A stretch of 64,000 nucleotides of DNA, from assembly GCA_029212925.1 (NCBI GenBank), contig JARGOB010000006.1, positions 124,001-188,000 on the forward strand, given 5' to 3'. Made by a program: the position numbers and the translations under genes. Numbering within the stretch: the first letter of the stretch is position 1; each line of letters starts with the position of its first letter. Below are positions 61,225 through 64,000 of the stretch, piece by piece. The stretch is from Coxiellaceae bacterium (GTDB lineage Bacteria > Pseudomonadota > Gammaproteobacteria > Coxiellales > Coxiellaceae). The notes beneath the pieces were generated by a model. The model was not told where the DNA came from. It did no database searches and saw only the letters and a list, made by a program, of their open reading frames with translations.

Positions 61225-63822
61225 ATGCGTGCTGAAGCAAAAACTGATACGCCACAAAAACACGCTGTTGTTATAGGTGATGGCCCAGCGGGGCTAGCGA
61301 CAGCAATCATGTTGATTAAGCGAGGATACAAAGTAACTTTGGTGGGCGAGCGTCAAGGCGAATATACACGAACACAAGTGTTACGATTCGGAGCGGTAGA
61401 TTTTAGAAATTATGCCGCACTGTTATTTGGTGTTGAGCTAGGGGCTGCTGTTGAACCGGCGGAAGTGGCGCGCTTGACCAGCCAACATATTGCGGCACTA
61501 AAAGCAAAGTCATTTGTACGAGCTTCCGACCCCATGCCTGAAGCGGCAAGTGAGCGTCATTATGCCAATCATAATACTCGCCCGCTTGATGGTTTTTTTA
61601 TAGGTGATGGTGACTTTATTACCATGCAAATAAAGCATATTGAGCAATCGCTGTTCGCGCAATTGAAAAAATTGAGTGCCGCTCATGGTGACAGTTGTGA
61701 TTTTGTTTACAAAAAAAGGCAGGAAGTTACCAATCCTGATGGCTCGGTGCGTAAAGATTTAGGCGCTGTTCAATCGATCAGTGCTGATGGCGAAATTGTT
61801 TTAAAAGATGAGCATGGTGTGGAGCAAGCTATTCGACCAGATTTTATTATACCTGCGGATGGCCGACAAAGCATTAAGACGGGTGTATTGGCGGAAATAA
61901 ATAGGCATATAGCAGATCCAGAAGACAGATTTAACTTAGTTGACTCAAATTACACCCGTACGCTCAATCCACAACATTCCGTTGGCATATATAATACGAG
62001 TGCTGCGGTAAAGTCAGATGTTAAGGCGTTATTGAGTCACCCTTTTTCTGATCAAGCGGTAGATTTAAGAGGCGAACTGGATATACCCACTGAGGCGGAA
62101 CTGCGAGCGATGGGCTGGATGCATTATGCTGCTCCTGAAAGGCGATTACTGCGAGGTAAAGATGACACGGTATATATGGCGACTGAAACACCGGAGACAT
62201 TATTAGCCATTGTCGATCCGTTTGAGCGTAATGCAAAGTTGCAACAGTGGCATCGATTGGTGATGCGTTATGAATTACCTGAAAGGATGATTACACCTGA
62301 GCTTTTATATGTAAAGGGTGCAGATTACCTTAAACCCGATGAAGATAAGTTAGATGAAATCGAACAAACATTGATAAAGCAAAAAAGGGCTAAGCGGTAC
62401 TCGCTCAGTGTTGGCGGTTTTGAGGTTGAGGTAGATAAAGAACAACACTTGGATAAATCATTTAGTGTTCTAGGTTCTACGGCAGTATTACCTGTAGGCG
62501 ATGCATTAGAAAGAGTCACGCATTACCAAACAGCGACAGGACTAGATTCAGCTTTTAAGACAATTTTGGCTTTGCAAGAAGTGTTATTTACTGGTGAACG
62601 ATCAACACCAGGAAGGCTAATGCGTTATAGTACAGCGATTGATCATCTTCATTTCCAAAAAGATAGCAGTAATAGGCGTCTGCAACGGCTTCGCTCGAAT
62701 GCAGCGTCAGATGCCAGGCTACAAGTCGCAAGGGAGTTGATAGTCAGCATTGCTGACATAGGTTCAGGCGTTGAAGCTGCTTCAGAAGCAAGCCGAATTG
62801 AGGAATTACGGCGCATTATTAATATCATTCATGCGGATCCTAGTATTTGTTTGACGAACATTACACCAGGCCGGAGGCGCACGGCATTCGATGAGGCGGT
62901 AGATCGTGGGTGGAATAGTGTCGTAAATATCGCGTTAGATCATGGGCAATTAATCGAACTGCTGCGCGAAAGTCCTAGAGCTACTAATCTTCGGTTTTTG
63001 GACGCCATCAAGCATAATCGTTTGTCGATAGATACTATTAAGCGCTTAAACATGACAGGTGATGCGATACATACAACACGGCTTTGCGATGGTATGACGC
63101 CACTCATGTACGCCGCAGTGAATGGAAACGAAGAAGTAGCTGAATATTTATTAAGTCAAGGTGCGAACATTGATGCAGTAGATCGCTTAGATAACACGGC
63201 ATTTAGTTATGCTATTCGAGAGAATAAAGTCTCGTTAAAGCTGATAGAAAAATTATTACCAACGCCTGAAAACATCAATCGACCAGATAGCCGAGGTATC
63301 ACCCCATTTATGCATGCTGCCGCTAATGGTAATGAAGCAGTGATGTTATATTTGCTGCATGCCAATGTGGAGCCCTTCTATGAATCACTCAGCGGTGGAT
63401 CGGCTGAAAGTTTTGCGGAATCTGCAGGCCATCAAGCGGCATTCGAGAGCGCATGTAAAAAGTACCTGCAGTATAAATTTAAGCAGATAGCAAAGAAATA
63501 TAAGGCAGCAACATCGAGCTCTAGCTCGTTGTTTGGCATGAGCATGCCTGACAAGCCACTATTATTTACTGCAGCGTTAGTGTTAGAAAATAGCTCGAAT
63601 GATGAGGAGCTTAGCTTTTCGCAACTCACCGAAGTGCTCGAGCTTTGCCTTCATTCGTTAGATGCTTCATTTGACACTGTTGAGCTGTTTAAGTTGAGTT
63701 TTAAGCTCCCCTTTATAGGGGCTCTTTCGCAAAGTTTTAGTGATTTAGTAAGTCGGTATGCTGACAAACCAGCCGAAGAAATGGATGCTGGAATGGCAGC
63801 GGGCACTGAGATGAAGCGCTAA
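61225..63822 (+). CDS. FAD-dependent monooxygenase (MICAL-like) fused to ankyrin repeats, candidate effector
   Basis: 865 aa. The N-terminal flavoprotein-hydroxylase fold has AVVIGDGPAGLATAIML (14-30, GxGxxG), the Arg segment YTRTQVLRFGAVDFRNYAAL (48-67), DFIIPADGRQS (206-216, DG motif) and VLPVGDALERVTHYQTATGL (421-440, GD motif). The Arg segment and its spacing recall MICAL, the eukaryotic F-actin monooxygenase. Ankyrin repeats occupy about 622-717 (DGMTPLMYAAVNGNEEVAEY, then RGITPFMHAAANGNEAVMLY). No signal peptide. A PmrA-like box lies upstream. No conventional bacterial hydroxylase has this layout. Confidence 0.8.
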   Translation: MRAEAKTDTPQKHAVVIGDGPAGLATAIMLIKRGYKVTLVGERQGEYTRTQVLRFGAVDFRNYAALLFGVELGAAVEPAEVARLTSQHIAALKAKSFVRASDPMPEAASERHYANHNTRPLDGFFIGDGDFITMQIKHIEQSLFAQLKKLSAAHGDSCDFVYKKRQEVTNPDGSVRKDLGAVQSISADGEIVLKDEHGVEQAIRPDFIIPADGRQSIKTGVLAEINRHIADPEDRFNLVDSNYTRTLNPQHSVGIYNTSAAVKSDVKALLSHPFSDQAVDLRGELDIPTEAELRAMGWMHYAAPERRLLRGKDDTVYMATETPETLLAIVDPFERNAKLQQWHRLVMRYELPERMITPELLYVKGADYLKPDEDKLDEIEQTLIKQKRAKRYSLSVGGFEVEVDKEQHLDKSFSVLGSTAVLPVGDALERVTHYQTATGLDSAFKTILALQEVLFTGERSTPGRLMRYSTAIDHLHFQKDSSNRRLQRLRSNAASDARLQVARELIVSIADIGSGVEAASEASRIEELRRIINIIHADPSICLTNITPGRRRTAFDEAVDRGWNSVVNIALDHGQLIELLRESPRATNLRFLDAIKHNRLSIDTIKRLNMTGDAIHTTRLCDGMTPLMYAAVNGNEEVAEYLLSQGANIDAVDRLDNTAFSYAIRENKVSLKLIEKLLPTPENINRPDSRGITPFMHAAANGNEAVMLYLLHANVEPFYESLSGGSAESFAESAGHQAAFESACKKYLQYKFKQIAKKYKAATSSSSSLFGMSMPDKPLLFTAALVLENSSNDEELSFSQLTEVLELCLHSLDASFDTVELFKLSFKLPFIGALSQSFSDLVSRYADKPAEEMDAGMAAGTEMKR

Positions 63823-64000
63823 TATAAAAAACCAAATAAATACAATGGAATTTGCTGTCCATGCCCCACAAGTATGCCATCAGAAACAATAAAGCCATTT
63901 TTTTCATGCTTGATTTGTTCAGCTGTTTTGCTTCGTCCGCCAATTTCAAATACGGTTTCGTCAATCTGAAAATCGCATGTGGGGTGGGTGTTAACTATCA
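63819..64000 (-). CDS. C-terminal fragment of a DUF4143-type AAA ATPase (partial)
   Basis: The minus strand is open from the window edge to a TAG at 63819-63821, giving 59 codons without a start in view. The translation contains FQIDETVFEIGGRSKTAEQI, then GFIVSDGILVGHG and IPLYLFGFLY. That ending (FEVGG-K-KTxxQI ... IPLWLFGFLY) is the one I know from ATP-binding proteins with DUF4143. The stop overlaps the 3' end of the ankyrin gene. It would be the second such ATPase in the window and belongs to a different subgroup from the one at 14.9 kb. Confidence 0.6.
   Translation of the reverse strand, partial: IVNTHPTCDFQIDETVFEIGGRSKTAEQIKHEKNGFIVSDGILVGHGQQIPLYLFGFLY

Noticed and set aside
63737..63964. 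75-aa minus-strand frame at the right end
   Set aside because: The adjacent frame reading through the window edge gives a recognisable DUF4143-type C-terminus; this one does not.

Overview
The window is about 64 kb of a compact bacterial chromosome of moderate G+C. The housekeeping genes (greA, def, lpxH, cysS, glnA, cydABX, PPi-type phosphofructokinase) are of gammaproteobacterial type. Several features point to the Legionellales (Legionella/Coxiella-like, probably living inside protist or animal cells). There are many long orphan proteins without signal peptides, proteins built from eukaryotic-type domains (tubulin-tyrosine-ligase-like, ankyrin, Sel1, metzincin, CaaX box), and two upstream sequences that resemble the tandem PmrA box that controls Dot/Icm effector genes. 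The lineage is an inference. No rRNA, tRNA, CRISPR array or intact insertion sequence was seen.

Layout. 1-8 kb: greA, an MFS drug exporter, a lone enoyl-CoA hydratase domain, two small secreted proteins, a TTL-like ligase and the cydABX oxidase operon. 8-18 kb: a toxin-first hipA-hipB pair, a Sel1-repeat secreted protein, an MFS transporter, a 695-aa orphan, a DUF4143 AAA ATPase flanked by duplicated sequence, def and an orphan membrane protein. 18-29 kb: an RND adaptor/permease pair, two tandem LuxR-type regulators, higBA, an SDR, a lipoprotein and a classical hipBA. 29-43 kb: a membrane protein behind a PmrA-like box, a 987-aa protein with a CCA/poly(A)-polymerase-like domain, lpxH and cysS back to back, a minor-pilin cluster (pilV/W/X-like) behind cysS, a PAP2-type enzyme, and three long orphan proteins on the minus strand. 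43-50 kb: enoyl-CoA hydratase, KDPG aldolase, sugar transporter, SDR and mannonate dehydratase (a partial hexuronate pathway), then a secreted protein and a beta-barrel protein. 50-56 kb: a block bounded by 33-bp direct repeats carrying a glycosyltransferase, a MerR regulator and a repeat protein ending in a CaaX box; then a metzincin protease, a chagasin-like inhibitor and a small membrane protein. 56-64 kb: glnA, a GGDEF/degenerate-EAL protein, PPi-phosphofructokinase, a large FAD-monooxygenase/ankyrin protein behind a PmrA-like box, and the C-terminus of a second DUF4143 ATPase cut by the window edge.

Four families of short dispersed repeats, mostly palindromic, occupy the larger gaps; two of them occur as inverted pairs tens of kb apart. 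Regulatory signals that can be read with some confidence are the palindromic operators at both hip loci, the DUF4143 gene and higBA, and two MerR-type promoters with 19-bp spacers sharing one operator sequence.
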